The notes: generated from the letters alone by a model not told the origin. A stretch of DNA of 36,162 nt from Desulfobacterales bacterium (GCA_028282295.1 JANQIE010000324.1:1-36162), one strand, 5' to 3'. Shown: positions 8,479 to 16,438, numbered from the stretch's first letter. Translations and numbers: made by a program.

Positions 8479-9183
8479 TCAGGAGATCCCCATCTTCTTC
8501 TTCAATTCGGCCAATTGATCACTGACCGCCGGTTGTTGACCGCCTTCGAGGGCGGCGTTGATTTCATCATCAACGGTCTGCTCGGGGCTGGCCAGTTCGC
8601 CGTAGGCTTGCGCCAGTGACTCGTCCTCTTCGACCTTGGCCTTCATTTTTTCGAGCATGGCGATGGTGCCGGAGGTGTCGACCTTGGACAGTTGCTGGTT
8701 GATCTTCTTGGTTGATGCGGCTGTGCGGGCCCTGGCCCGCAGGGTAATCAGATCGTTTTCATACGTTGTGATGCTCGATTTGATTTTGTTGACATTGCCT
8801 TGCAAGGTGGCGGCCATTTTCTCGTGCCGCTCGGCTTCCGTGTTCAACCGCAGGGCCTCTTTGGCAAACTGTTCTTTTTTGCTCAGTGCTTCCGCGGCCA
8901 GCCGTTCGGCATCGGCTGCGTCCATGCTTCCGCCTTGCATTTTTTGCAGCAGGGTCATTGCCTTGCGTTCATAGTCGGCAGCCAGCTTTTTCTGTCCGTC
9001 GACTTCCTTGCGGGTGCGGATGGCGATCCCTTTGACTTCCGCCAGACTGCTCATGGCTTTTTGTAAATCGGATTTTAGATCGCGGATGCCTTGTTCGGTC
9101 AATTTGATCGGGTCTTCAAATTTGCTGATGGCGGCATGGGCTTCGGCTTGGCCGATTTTAAATACGCGTTTGAAAAAGGACAT
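8479..9183 (-). CDS. pspA: PspA/IM30 family envelope-stress protein
   Basis: A 234-residue, almost entirely alpha-helical coiled-coil protein. PspA/IM30 features are visible: an N-terminal amphipathic start (MSFFKRVFKIGQAEAHA) that would contact membrane, EDPIKLTEQGIRDL, and long charged heptad stretches from about 25 to 190. The family assembles into ESCRT-III-like scaffolds that stabilise the inner membrane. The length is normal. An AGGAG site precedes the ATG. It follows a YbjN-like gene by 38 bases in the same direction, and no pspF, pspB or pspC homologue is nearby. Regulation is therefore unlikely to follow the E. coli PspF scheme. Confidence 0.92.
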   Translation of the reverse strand: MSFFKRVFKIGQAEAHAAISKFEDPIKLTEQGIRDLKSDLQKAMSSLAEVKGIAIRTRKEVDGQKKLAADYERKAMTLLQKMQGGSMDAADAERLAAEALSKKEQFAKEALRLNTEAERHEKMAATLQGNVNKIKSSITTYENDLITLRARARTAASTKKINQQLSKVDTSGTIAMLEKMKAKVEEDESLAQAYGELASPEQTVDDEINAALEGGQQPAVSDQLAELKKKMGIS

Positions 9184-9221
9184 TGTTGCACTCCTTTCGT
9201 TGGTCGGGATAGGGGTTCAAA

Positions 9222-9614
9222 TTAGGCTGAAAAAGACAAAAGTTCCGTGCCGTATTCACTCAAGGCCAGACTCAGGGATTGGATCGACGCTTCCAGTTCA
9301 TTGCGATCCAGGTTTTCCAGTTGCAAGGTGTCGCGAAAGATGATCCGCGTGCCGTCCTCATCGAGTACAAACGCGCCGTGTACCAGGCTGCGGTTCATTT
9401 GCAGCAAGCGTTTGAAAAACGCCCCGGTTTCGGCTGGTGCTTCCATGATGACCTGTTCAAGGATGACAATCGGGGATTCGCAATCGATCACCATGCTTTT
9501 GATGCCGTTTTCCTCGTCATCGATGACCACCAGTTCCTCTTCCGGGCTCTCGCTGACAATGGCCACATTCATGTCGTAAAGATAGTTCTTCACCAATTCG
9601 AATTTTTCTTTCAT
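9222..9614 (-). CDS. YbjN/Tir-chaperone-like protein in a PspA operon
   Basis: A 130-residue acidic protein with the alternating strand-helix pattern of the YbjN/type III secretion chaperone-like fold: KNYLYDMNVAIVSESPEEE, then FFKRLLQMNRSLVHGAFVLD, then a C-terminal helix LSLALSEYGTELL. No signal peptide or membrane segment is seen. An AAGG site precedes the ATG. It is the first gene of a two-gene unit with pspA (38-base gap). Its role is unknown; the context suggests it modulates or binds PspA. The fold assignment is from sequence pattern only. Confidence 0.75.
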   Translation of the reverse strand: MKEKFELVKNYLYDMNVAIVSESPEEELVVIDDEENGIKSMVIDCESPIVILEQVIMEAPAETGAFFKRLLQMNRSLVHGAFVLDEDGTRIIFRDTLQLENLDRNELEASIQSLSLALSEYGTELLSFSA

Positions 9615-9966
9615 CGCGTCAATCCTTTCACCTTTGCCGATCTGTTATGGTTGAAGTAATGCCAATTGATACAAACAGCGCCGTCTGGTGGGCATGGCCC
9701 ACCCTGCAATTCTACCCGGTGGCAACTGCGGGCAGGGTGGGCCGTGCCCACCAGCGGGATGATTGCCAGATGTGGTTCCCCTGTTGAGAACCATATGTGC
9801 CATTGCGATTCCCGGATCAATCTTGTAATACTCGACACTGGTTTTGCCGGTGCCATAATAATCTTGGGATGGAAACAGGTCGAAAAACACAAATTGTTAA
9901 AAATATAGGTCAATAATTGTAAAATGCAAGTAATATCGGTTGTGTCACGCGAATGGGCCGGGGCGC
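9615..9966. other. Divergent intergenic region with a large palindrome
   Basis: This separates the minus-strand ybjN-pspA unit from the plus-strand helicase gene, so it should carry promoters for both. The only clear structure is the palindrome at 9685-9754. The stretch 9890-9945 is AT-rich, but no convincing -35/-10 pair was found. No gene is visible. Confidence 0.6.
9685..9754. repeat. Palindrome with 23-bp arms (GGTGGGC family)
   Basis: Arms at 9685-9707 and 9732-9754 are reverse complements at 22 of 23 positions, around a 24-base loop. Single arms of the same sequence occur at 364-386 and 8251-8272, so this is a dispersed intergenic palindrome family. A paired copy would form a strong hairpin in RNA or ssDNA. 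Confidence 0.85.
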
Positions 9967-12852
9967 ATGGCGTCTGAGCGGCAAACCCCTGTTGCGGATT
10001 ATGTCGGCAAGCTGCGCGCCTCGCAGCGTTTGGGCGCCGCGGTGGTTCACCACCAGGTGCGGCCGGCCCGGCCGGCCGATGTGGTGCCGGCGGACGAAAC
10101 CGCCCTTGGCCCGGCCGGCCGTGAAATGTTGACCCCGATGGCCGCTGCCGGCCTTTATCGGCATCAGGCCGAGGCGATCCGGGCCGTTGCGCAGCACGCG
10201 CATGTGGTGGTCGCAACCCCCACCGCCAGCGGTAAAAGTCTGGTGTACCACCTGCCGGTCATGGAGCGTTTCCGGTCCGATCCCGGCAGCAAGGCGCTTT
10301 ATCTGTTTCCCCTCAAGGCCCTGGCCCAGGATCAATTGCGTGCCTTCAATCAACTGGCCGGGCATTTGGGCGAACCGGCCCCCCAAGCCGCGATTTACGA
10401 CGGCGATACCACCGCCTGGCACCGCCGGCGGATCCGCACCCAGCCGCCGGCCGTGCTGATGACCAACCCGGAGATGCTGCACCTGTCGCTTTTGGCCCAT
10501 CATGCCAAATGGGGCGCTTTTTATCAGGGCCTGCAAACCGTGGTGATCGACGAGGTGCACACCTACCGCGGTGTTTTCGGGTCGCACATGGCCCAGGTGC
10601 TGCGCCGGTTGCAACGGGTTTGTGCGTTTTACGGCAATCAGCCGACGTTTATTTTCACTAGCGCCACGGTGGCCAATCCGTCTGAACTGGCCTCGCAGTT
10701 GATCGGGCAACCGGTGACGGCCGTGACCCGCAACGGCGCTCCTTGCGGCCGGCAGCATCTGGTGATGCTCAACCCGACCGGCGGCGCGGCGCAAACCGCC
10801 ATCGTGCTGCTTCAGGCGGCGCTGCCACGGGGTCTGCGAACCATTGTTTACGCCCAGTCGCGTAAATACACCGAATTGATCGCCATGTGGGCGCAGAACC
10901 GGGCCGGTGCGTTCAAGGATCGTATCAGCGCCTACCGGGCCGGTTTTTTACCGGAACAACGCCGGGAGATTGAAGCACGCCTGGCCGGGGGCGACCTTTT
11001 GGCGGTGGTGACCACCAGTGCCCTGGAACTGGGAATCGATATCGGCAGCCTGGATCTGTGCATCCTGGTGGGCTATCCCGGCACCATCATGTCCACTTTG
11101 CAGCGGGGCGGCCGGGTAGGGCGGGGCGGTCAGGAGAGCGCCATGGTGCTGATCGCCGGCGACGACGCCCTGGATCAATACTTCATGCGGCATCCCGCCG
11201 AATTGACCACCCGCCCGCCCGAACCGGCGATAGTGAATCCGTTCAACCGGTATTTGCTGGACCGGCACCTGCAATGCGCGGCACACGAGTTGGTGTTGCG
11301 GCCCGGCCGGGAGCCGTATTTGAGCGAACCGGAGATGATCCGGGCGGCCGAGGATCTGGTTGCCGGGGGCAGATTGCTGCGCGAAGCCGACCAAAATCGA
11401 TTGCATGTGAATCGCCAGGGCATGCATCGCCGCATCAGCCTGCGGGGAGCGGGGCACCGGTATACGATCAAGCTGGCCGCGTCGGGAGACGCCATTGGTG
11501 AAATCGATGATTTGCGAGTGCGCCGCGACTGTCATCCGGGGGCGATTTACTTGCACGACAGTTGCACGTACCGGGTGGATGCCCTTGATTTGCAACGCCA
11601 CACTGTCACCGTGACGCCGGCCCGTGCCGACTACTACACCCGTGTCCGCTTTGAATCGGACACCGAAATCGTGGCGGTAACCGAAGAAAAAACGATTTGG
11701 GGCATGTGGGCCGGCCGGGGAAATCTGCGAGTGACCGAAACAATCACCGGCTATGAAAAAGTTCGGATTTACGACCGGAATAAATTGGGGGTGATGCCGC
11801 TTGATTTTGAACCGACCGAGTTTGAAACCGAAGGGATCTGGTTTCAAATTCCCGCGCCTGATTACGTGTCTATCGATCCGTACCGGTTTGACTACCTGGG
11901 CGCGCTGCACGCCATCGAACACGCGGCCATCGGCATGTTTCCGATGCTGGCGCTGGCCGACCAGAGTGATTTGGGCGGGTTGTCGACCCCCTGGCATCCG
12001 CAAGTTAAAAGCGCGGCCATCTTTATCTACGACGGCTTGCCCGGCGGCGCCGGTTTGGCCCACCAGGGGTTTCACCGTGCCGCCGAATTGCTGCGCCAAA
12101 CCCTGCAGGTGATCGTTGAATGTCTCTGTGAAACCGGATGCCCGGCCTGTGTGCAGTCCCCTCAATGCGGCTCCGGTAACCGGCCCATCGACAAGGGGGC
12201 GGCCCGGACCCTGCTGGCCCGCCTGGCAAAACAAACCGTGCCCCCGGGCAGGATGTCATTGCGCATCGCATCGGCCGGTCAACCGCCGGCAAAGCAACCC
12301 CTGACCCTGTTTCGTAGCGATGCGTCCTACGCCGTGATGGATCTGGAAACCCAGCGGTCGTTCGAAGACGTTGGCGGACGTCGCAATATCGATCAGATGG
12401 GGATGAGCTGCGCCGTGGTCTATGATTCGCGCAAAGACATGTTTGTCACGTTTCTGGAGGACCGGGTGGATGCCCTGATCGACTACCTGGCGTCGTTTGC
12501 CCTGGTGGTGGGTTTTAACATCAAACGCTTTGACTACCGGGTCCTGTCCGGTTACCGGCGCTGCAACTTTAAAAAAATAAACACCCTCGATATCTTCCAG
12601 GACGTGCAGCAATACCTGGGCTACCGGGTCTCCTTGAACCGCCTGGCCGGCGAAACCCTGGGCGCGGCCAAAAGCGCCGACGGGCTGACGGCCCTGCGCT
12701 GGTGGCAGGAAGGGCGGATCGACGACATTGTCACTTATTGCCGCGAAGATGTCCGGATCACTCGCAATCTGTATCGCTTCGGCAAGGAGCACGGTTATTT
12801 GCGGTTTGTTCACAAACAAGGGTTTGCTGCCCGCATTCCGGTGGCGTGGTGA
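9967..12852 (+). CDS. MrfA-type DEAD/DEAH helicase fused to an MrfB/YprB-type exonuclease
   Basis: A 961-residue protein from the ATG at 9967; an upstream TTG at 9940 would add 9 residues. Superfamily 2 motifs: TPTASGKS (Lys90), DEVH (195-198), TSAT, SALELGIDIG and QRGGRVGRGG. The region after the helicase core carries the DUF1998 cysteine cluster Cys719, 721, 725, 728 and 734 (CETGCPACVQSPQCGSGN). Residues about 785-950 are an RNase H-like DEDDy exonuclease with Asp792/Glu794 (MDLETQ), Asn851/Asp856 (GFNIKRFD) and Tyr924/Asp928 (YCREDV). In Bacillus, MrfA (YprA) and MrfB (YprB) are separate proteins that act in repair of mitomycin-type damage. Here both are in one chain, all catalytic residues kept. 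The gene stands alone, convergent with the HAD gene. Confidence 0.9.
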   Translation: MASERQTPVADYVGKLRASQRLGAAVVHHQVRPARPADVVPADETALGPAGREMLTPMAAAGLYRHQAEAIRAVAQHAHVVVATPTASGKSLVYHLPVMERFRSDPGSKALYLFPLKALAQDQLRAFNQLAGHLGEPAPQAAIYDGDTTAWHRRRIRTQPPAVLMTNPEMLHLSLLAHHAKWGAFYQGLQTVVIDEVHTYRGVFGSHMAQVLRRLQRVCAFYGNQPTFIFTSATVANPSELASQLIGQPVTAVTRNGAPCGRQHLVMLNPTGGAAQTAIVLLQAALPRGLRTIVYAQSRKYTELIAMWAQNRAGAFKDRISAYRAGFLPEQRREIEARLAGGDLLAVVTTSALELGIDIGSLDLCILVGYPGTIMSTLQRGGRVGRGGQESAMVLIAGDDALDQYFMRHPAELTTRPPEPAIVNPFNRYLLDRHLQCAAHELVLRPGREPYLSEPEMIRAAEDLVAGGRLLREADQNRLHVNRQGMHRRISLRGAGHRYTIKLAASGDAIGEIDDLRVRRDCHPGAIYLHDSCTYRVDALDLQRHTVTVTPARADYYTRVRFESDTEIVAVTEEKTIWGMWAGRGNLRVTETITGYEKVRIYDRNKLGVMPLDFEPTEFETEGIWFQIPAPDYVSIDPYRFDYLGALHAIEHAAIGMFPMLALADQSDLGGLSTPWHPQVKSAAIFIYDGLPGGAGLAHQGFHRAAELLRQTLQVIVECLCETGCPACVQSPQCGSGNRPIDKGAARTLLARLAKQTVPPGRMSLRIASAGQPPAKQPLTLFRSDASYAVMDLETQRSFEDVGGRRNIDQMGMSCAVVYDSRKDMFVTFLEDRVDALIDYLASFALVVGFNIKRFDYRVLSGYRRCNFKKINTLDIFQDVQQYLGYRVSLNRLAGETLGAAKSADGLTALRWWQEGRIDDIVTYCREDVRITRNLYRFGKEHGYLRFVHKQGFAARIPVAW

Positions 12853-12890
12853 AGCAGACCCGGCTTGTGCAGGTAGCATCGGTTATTCAA

Positions 12891-12936
12891 AGGTTCTTAT
12901 CGTTTTGATCCTGGACCCCGGCCTTTGCCGGGGTGA
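12891..12936. repeat. CCCCGGC-family dispersed repeat overlapping the HAD gene end
   Basis: Shares AGGTT.TTATCGTTTTGAT and the hairpin CCCCGGC-CTTT-GCCGGGG with the copies at 23557-23603 and 8341-8386. It lies between two convergent genes and could act as a two-way terminator. It also provides the last codons of the HAD gene. Confidence 0.8.
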
Positions 12937-13799
12937 TGGCCGGTTGCGCGCGTCCTTGCTAGATGGGGGATCAGTTGATCCAGACCGGTCACGGTCAGAT
13001 CGGGGGAGAGGCCGGCGCAACGCGGGTCCGATGACCGCAGGCGCAAAGAGCGCGCATCGCCGGCAAAGAGGGCGGCTTGAAAACCGATTTGATGGGCCGG
13101 GTAGATATCGTTGCGCATGTCGTTGCCGACGTAAAGGGTTTGGTGAGGGGCGATGTTGCGGGCCGCCAGCCGGTCGCGGGCCGCTTTGAACATGTAAAGG
13201 GATGGCTTGGCGTAACCATGGCGGTAGGAGTAAAAGACGAAATCCGGGTTAAACCCGCAGGTTGCGGTATTTACTTTCAAGTGTCGCTTGAATAGCAGCG
13301 GGGTATAAAACTGGGCATTGGAGATGATGCCCATCTGCAAGTGCGCCTTGCGGCAGGCCGTGAGCAGCGCGGTTAAATGCGGCATGGGGGCGGTGGGATT
13401 GGCAAGCTGTTCAAATGCTTCGGCAAATTCGCGGGCAACGGCCCGATCGGTGAATCCCAGTACTTGCTGCCAGATCCGGTCGATCTTTACTTCAGGGTAG
13501 TCAATGCCCTTGCCGCGCAGGCGGGCGTGCTCGGCTTCAATCGTTTTAAGATAGGCGGTCAGCATTGCATCGGGTGGACGATCCAGATTAAAACGACGCA
13601 GCAGGTGCGTCAGTGCGTCGTTGGATTGGGCCGCATCCCGGCGGCTGACGTCAATATCTCCCGATCCGCTGATAAACAGGGTGCCGTACAGGTCAAACAT
13701 GATGCATGTTATTTCGGGTTCCAGCCGGCCGGCAGGTTGCAGCCTGGTGGGCAAGGGGACAAGCGTGTTTTCCGGTTCACTTTGCTTTTTGGGGTTCAT
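12897..13799 (-). CDS. HAD-superfamily hydrolase
   Basis: A 300-residue cytoplasmic protein. HAD motifs are in order: nucleophile Asp36 in FDLYGTL, a Ser/Asn in GIISNAQF, Lys in YAKPSLYMF and the acidic pair in VGNDMRNDIYPA. The cap region lies at about 50-130. The second motif-I residue is Tyr38 rather than Asp, as in L-2-haloacid dehalogenases, so phosphatase chemistry is uncertain. An AAGGA site precedes the ATG, and the first about 28 residues are a non-conserved extension. The gene follows the glycosyltransferase by 9 bases. Its last dozen residues (HHPGKGRGPGSKR) are encoded by a dispersed repeat, so the C-terminus is probably a recent accidental extension. Confidence 0.85.
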   Translation of the reverse strand: MNPKKQSEPENTLVPLPTRLQPAGRLEPEITCIMFDLYGTLFISGSGDIDVSRRDAAQSNDALTHLLRRFNLDRPPDAMLTAYLKTIEAEHARLRGKGIDYPEVKIDRIWQQVLGFTDRAVAREFAEAFEQLANPTAPMPHLTALLTACRKAHLQMGIISNAQFYTPLLFKRHLKVNTATCGFNPDFVFYSYRHGYAKPSLYMFKAARDRLAARNIAPHQTLYVGNDMRNDIYPAHQIGFQAALFAGDARSLRLRSSDPRCAGLSPDLTVTGLDQLIPHLARTRATGHHPGKGRGPGSKR

Positions 13800-13808
13800 T
13801 ATGCGTCC

Positions 13809-15254
13809 TTATATATAGCGCCCCTGACCGTCACCGGCCGTTGTCGCCGGGTACCGCCCCCATTTAAGCAGGCTGAAGCGTTGTGGGGCCAGGAAGGCGT
13901 CCAACAGCCGTTTTTTGTCGATCTGCTGCCGGACCGGCGTCTGCCGGACGTGCCGGTAAATCGACAGCAGGGTTTCACGATACCGCTTCAGGTTGTAGTG
14001 CGTCAGGATCTGGCGGCGATTGTGCGCGATCAGTTCCGGTCCGTTTTTACAGTCGGCCGGACTGGCGAGAAAGGGATTTAATGCAATCAGGGTCTGCTTT
14101 TTTCCCGGATCGTTCAACAGCGCCCGAATGGTTTGTTGTTGGGCAACTTCATCCAGACGGCCAAAATCGATGGTGCCGTTCAGGGTCAGATCGTCAAAAT
14201 GCTGTAGCGCCGCTTTCGGAGGCAGTTTACGGTCAAACGCGGCGTGGGCGCGATTGATCCAGTAGCCCCATTGGGCGCGCAGGCGTTCGGCATCGATCCA
14301 TTGCAACGGCACCTGCAAGGTGGTGTACAAGTGCTCAAGGGCGATTTGGTGGGCTTCAAAGTCCCGGCAAATATCCGCCAACTTGCGGCCCCACAGCAAC
14401 TTGCCGGCGGTCCACGGTTCCAGGTAGGAAAAACCGAAGCCTTCCGTGATGCTGGTCGTGATCAGAAACGGGGCTTGACGCACCAGCGTGGCAAAGTCGG
14501 CGCGCACTCCGGCTTCGTAAACCACATTCAGGTTGTGCCGGCGCGTGAAGGTTTGCCAGTCGGCGTGACTGCGGATATCCTCGGGACTGTTCGGCGGTTG
14601 CGTGATGGCCAGCGGGTGGGGCTGAAAAAAGAGGCTCAGCAACACCGCTTCCCCGATGTTTTTGCGTCGCAAGGCCCGGATCGGATATAAGACCGGCGCG
14701 GCAGCGCCGCTACCGGGCGACCTGCCGGCAACCGGCAAGGGGGGTACGGTATTGAAAATGCGATGCAAGCCTTTTTCTTGCAGGCCGGCTTGCCGCAACA
14801 GGTCGTAATCGCGGGAATTGATGACGCTGTAGTGACAGTCGGCAGGATAGTCTTCTTTAAAATAGGTGTGCGGACGGCCGTCCTCGGCAAAATCGTGGAT
14901 TTGCAGCAAAAGCGTGACGCCCTGTTGTTGCAGCATTTTCAGCACGGCCGGAAAACGACGGTTTTTGGCGAGGGTCGGATTATGAACGTGCAGAATAACA
15001 TCGGCGGTGCCGAAATGCGACCGGAGTGCGGTGACAATGTTCCCGGCAACCTGTTCGGGCGGGATAGGGGCCAGGCCCGTTTGATCGTAGCCCAAGCCAT
15101 CGATACACTTGGCCGGCGCCGGGAACGACACCGGCGGTGTTTCGCCGGCAAGGACCAGAAGCCGGCAATCGTTTTGCAGGGCCTCGATCTGCCGGCAGAT
15201 AACCGACGTCACGCCGCCGGTTTTTAAATGGTAGTGGATAAATACGATGTTCAT
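13809..15254 (-). CDS. GT-B fold glycosyltransferase (GT4-like)
   Basis: A 481-residue soluble protein from ATG 15254; an in-frame TTG two codons earlier is less likely. The N-terminal Rossmann domain begins MNIVFIHYHLKTGGVTSV, typical of GT4 acceptor domains. HVHNP and IHDFAEDGRP follow. The C-terminal domain has PIRALRRKNIGEAVLL (donor-phosphate contacts) and TSITEGFGFSYLEPW, a form of the EX7E motif. No membrane segment is seen. The sugar donor and acceptor cannot be read from sequence. It is co-directional with the HAD gene 9 bases downstream, so the two probably act together, for instance in making a soluble glycoside (inference). No other polysaccharide or LPS genes are close. Confidence 0.82.
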   Translation of the reverse strand: MNIVFIHYHLKTGGVTSVICRQIEALQNDCRLLVLAGETPPVSFPAPAKCIDGLGYDQTGLAPIPPEQVAGNIVTALRSHFGTADVILHVHNPTLAKNRRFPAVLKMLQQQGVTLLLQIHDFAEDGRPHTYFKEDYPADCHYSVINSRDYDLLRQAGLQEKGLHRIFNTVPPLPVAGRSPGSGAAAPVLYPIRALRRKNIGEAVLLSLFFQPHPLAITQPPNSPEDIRSHADWQTFTRRHNLNVVYEAGVRADFATLVRQAPFLITTSITEGFGFSYLEPWTAGKLLWGRKLADICRDFEAHQIALEHLYTTLQVPLQWIDAERLRAQWGYWINRAHAAFDRKLPPKAALQHFDDLTLNGTIDFGRLDEVAQQQTIRALLNDPGKKQTLIALNPFLASPADCKNGPELIAHNRRQILTHYNLKRYRETLLSIYRHVRQTPVRQQIDKKRLLDAFLAPQRFSLLKWGRYPATTAGDGQGRYI

Positions 15255-15274
15255 AGGCAATTGTTATCGCAGGC

Positions 15275-15363
15275 GTCCGATTTTACGGACAGTCCGACAT
15301 AAAAGACGCCGCTGCGGGGGGAAAGCCGCGATTTGGGGCTGATTTGTCCGGTTTTACGGACAA
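15275..15363. promoter_or_regulatory. Two copies of an inverted GTCCG...CGGAC motif
   Basis: GTCCGATTTTACGGAC (15275-15290) and TTGTCCGGTTTTACGGACAA (15344-15363) are near-identical short palindromes about 70 bases apart. Both lie within 110 bases upstream of the minus-strand glycosyltransferase start. The spacing and symmetry fit paired operator sites for a dimeric regulator. Short hairpins are the alternative. The regulator is unknown. Confidence 0.45.
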
Positions 15364-15549
15364 GACTTTTGCGGCGCTGCCACAATGTGGTGGAATCGAT
15401 GGTTTTTTGTTTTTAACTTACTGTAATTTAAAGATAAATAATTCGGGGCAATGTTGGCGTATTTGTTGGCACATGCATTGCTAAATCCTAATGGCAAGTC
15501 CGAATGGGCTGGCAACAATCCACCCCAAATACCCAACCTCCTTTTGCTG

Positions 15550-15574
15550 CAGGGCGCTCTTCTCGAGCGCCCTG
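15550..15574. terminator. Strong hairpin downstream of the response regulator
   Basis: CAGGGCGCTC (15550-15559) pairs perfectly with GAGCGCCCTG (15565-15574) around a 5-base loop. It begins 31 bases past the response-regulator stop on the minus strand. The T-rich tail (TATCTTTT) is on the plus-strand side, so efficiency in the minus direction is uncertain. Confidence 0.6.
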
Positions 15575-15604
15575 TATCTTTTCAGGGCCTATTTCCTCAG
15601 GCGC

Positions 15605-16183
15605 TTATTTCCACTGACCGAGATCCTGTTCCATGTTTTTGGCGCAATGCGGACAGTAGGTGGATGACGGCGCCACGCCAGCCCGCTTCCAGAGGTAGCG
15701 TTCCAATGGCAGCCATTCACCGTGACCGTGGCTGGTGCCGCTGTCGTCCCGGATTTTTTTACAGACGCAGCAAACCGGCAGGATTTTTTCGTAGAATTTG
15801 ATTTTACGTGCGTTTTCCAGTTTTTCCAAACAGCGGGTAACCCGAAAATGCAGTTCCTCGGACTCGCAGGGTTTTAGCAGATAATCGTCCGCGTTGAGCC
15901 GCAAGGCATCGATTGCCGACGAGAGCGATTCGTAACCGGTTAAAATGATCACCATCGACTCGGGGTCGACGGCCTTGGCCTTTTTCAGGACCTGGATGCC
16001 GTCGATTTTATCCATGATCAAATCGGTAATCACCAGATCAAAACCGGCTTCTTCCAACAGATTGAGGGCTTGTTCACCATTTGCGGCGGTTATTACCCGG
16101 TAGCCTTCCATTTCAAGATTTTTACTGATGCCGGTCAAAATAAAAGGATCGTCGTCAACCAATAAAATAGTGTAGCGTCGCAT
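15605..16183 (-). CDS. Response regulator with CxxC...CxxC tail
   Basis: A 192-residue protein. The start at 16183 (MRRYTILLVDDD) is chosen because a GAGGAA site precedes it and the receiver begins there. The longer open frame starts inside a mobile element. Residues 1-120 are a full receiver: DDD acidic pocket, acceptor in VITDLIMDKIDG, and Lys in LLKPCESEE. After a short helix (LEKLENARKIKFYEKI) the tail reads PVCCVCKKIRDDSG...GEWLPLERYL...STYCPHCAK. Many delta-proteobacterial kinases and regulators end in a related ICxxCKKIRD...CPxCA tail, which probably binds zinc or another metal. Its function is unknown. No kinase gene is adjacent, so it is an orphan regulator. Confidence 0.88.
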   Translation of the reverse strand: MRRYTILLVDDDPFILTGISKNLEMEGYRVITAANGEQALNLLEEAGFDLVITDLIMDKIDGIQVLKKAKAVDPESMVIILTGYESLSSAIDALRLNADDYLLKPCESEELHFRVTRCLEKLENARKIKFYEKILPVCCVCKKIRDDSGTSHGHGEWLPLERYLWKRAGVAPSSTYCPHCAKNMEQDLGQWK

Positions 16184-16273
16184 AAGTTCCTCACGATCAG
16201 CGTTTCTCGATTGAGCGTCGCGATGTTGCCATCGTGTGTTTAGGTGTAAACGGGCAGCCTGATTTATAGATAG

Positions 16274-16438
16274 TGTGTCCATCCGGAAATAGCCTCTTTT
16301 GGCCCCTGGCGGCGTTCTCGCATTTTTAAAATAATGGCGGAGCCATTCACGTTCTTACGACATAGCCGGCTATGCCTGCGGTTTTACAAACGCTCGGGCC
16401 TCGCCGGAAACCAAAATTCACTATTTTCGGATGGACAC
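16274..16438. mobile_element. 165-bp palindromic MITE-like element, copy 1
   Basis: Ends are an imperfect inverted repeat: GTGTCCATCCGGAAATAG on the left matches the complement of CTATTTTCGGATGGACAC on the right. The arms pair, imperfectly, over about 55 bases toward a central CATAGCCGGCTATG (16361-16374). It is flanked by the direct repeat TAGATAG (16267-16273 and 16439-16445), which looks like a target-site duplication. It carries no transposase, so it would be mobilised in trans. Related copies are at 28213-28377 and 36063 onward. Confidence 0.8.

Larger units (their letters stand above)
15255..15604. other. Upstream region of the glycosyltransferase operon
   Basis: No gene is visible in about 350 bases. 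It holds two copies of an inverted motif (15275-15290 and 15344-15363), an AT-rich stretch at 15405-15445 suitable for a promoter, and a strong hairpin at 15550-15574 that probably ends the response-regulator transcript. Confidence 0.6.

Noticed and set aside
9910..10794. Minus-strand open frame across the start of the helicase gene
   Set aside because: Most of it is antisense to the Walker A and DEVH region, and the composition is shadow-like.
10948..12234. Minus-strand open frame of 428 codons under the helicase gene
   Set aside because: It is the antisense shadow of helicase motifs in GC-rich DNA; no domain or ribosome-binding site supports it.
16184..16282. A longer response regulator starting at 16282
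   Set aside because: That start is inside the terminal repeat of a mobile element; the ATG at 16183 has GAGGAA and begins at the receiver domain.
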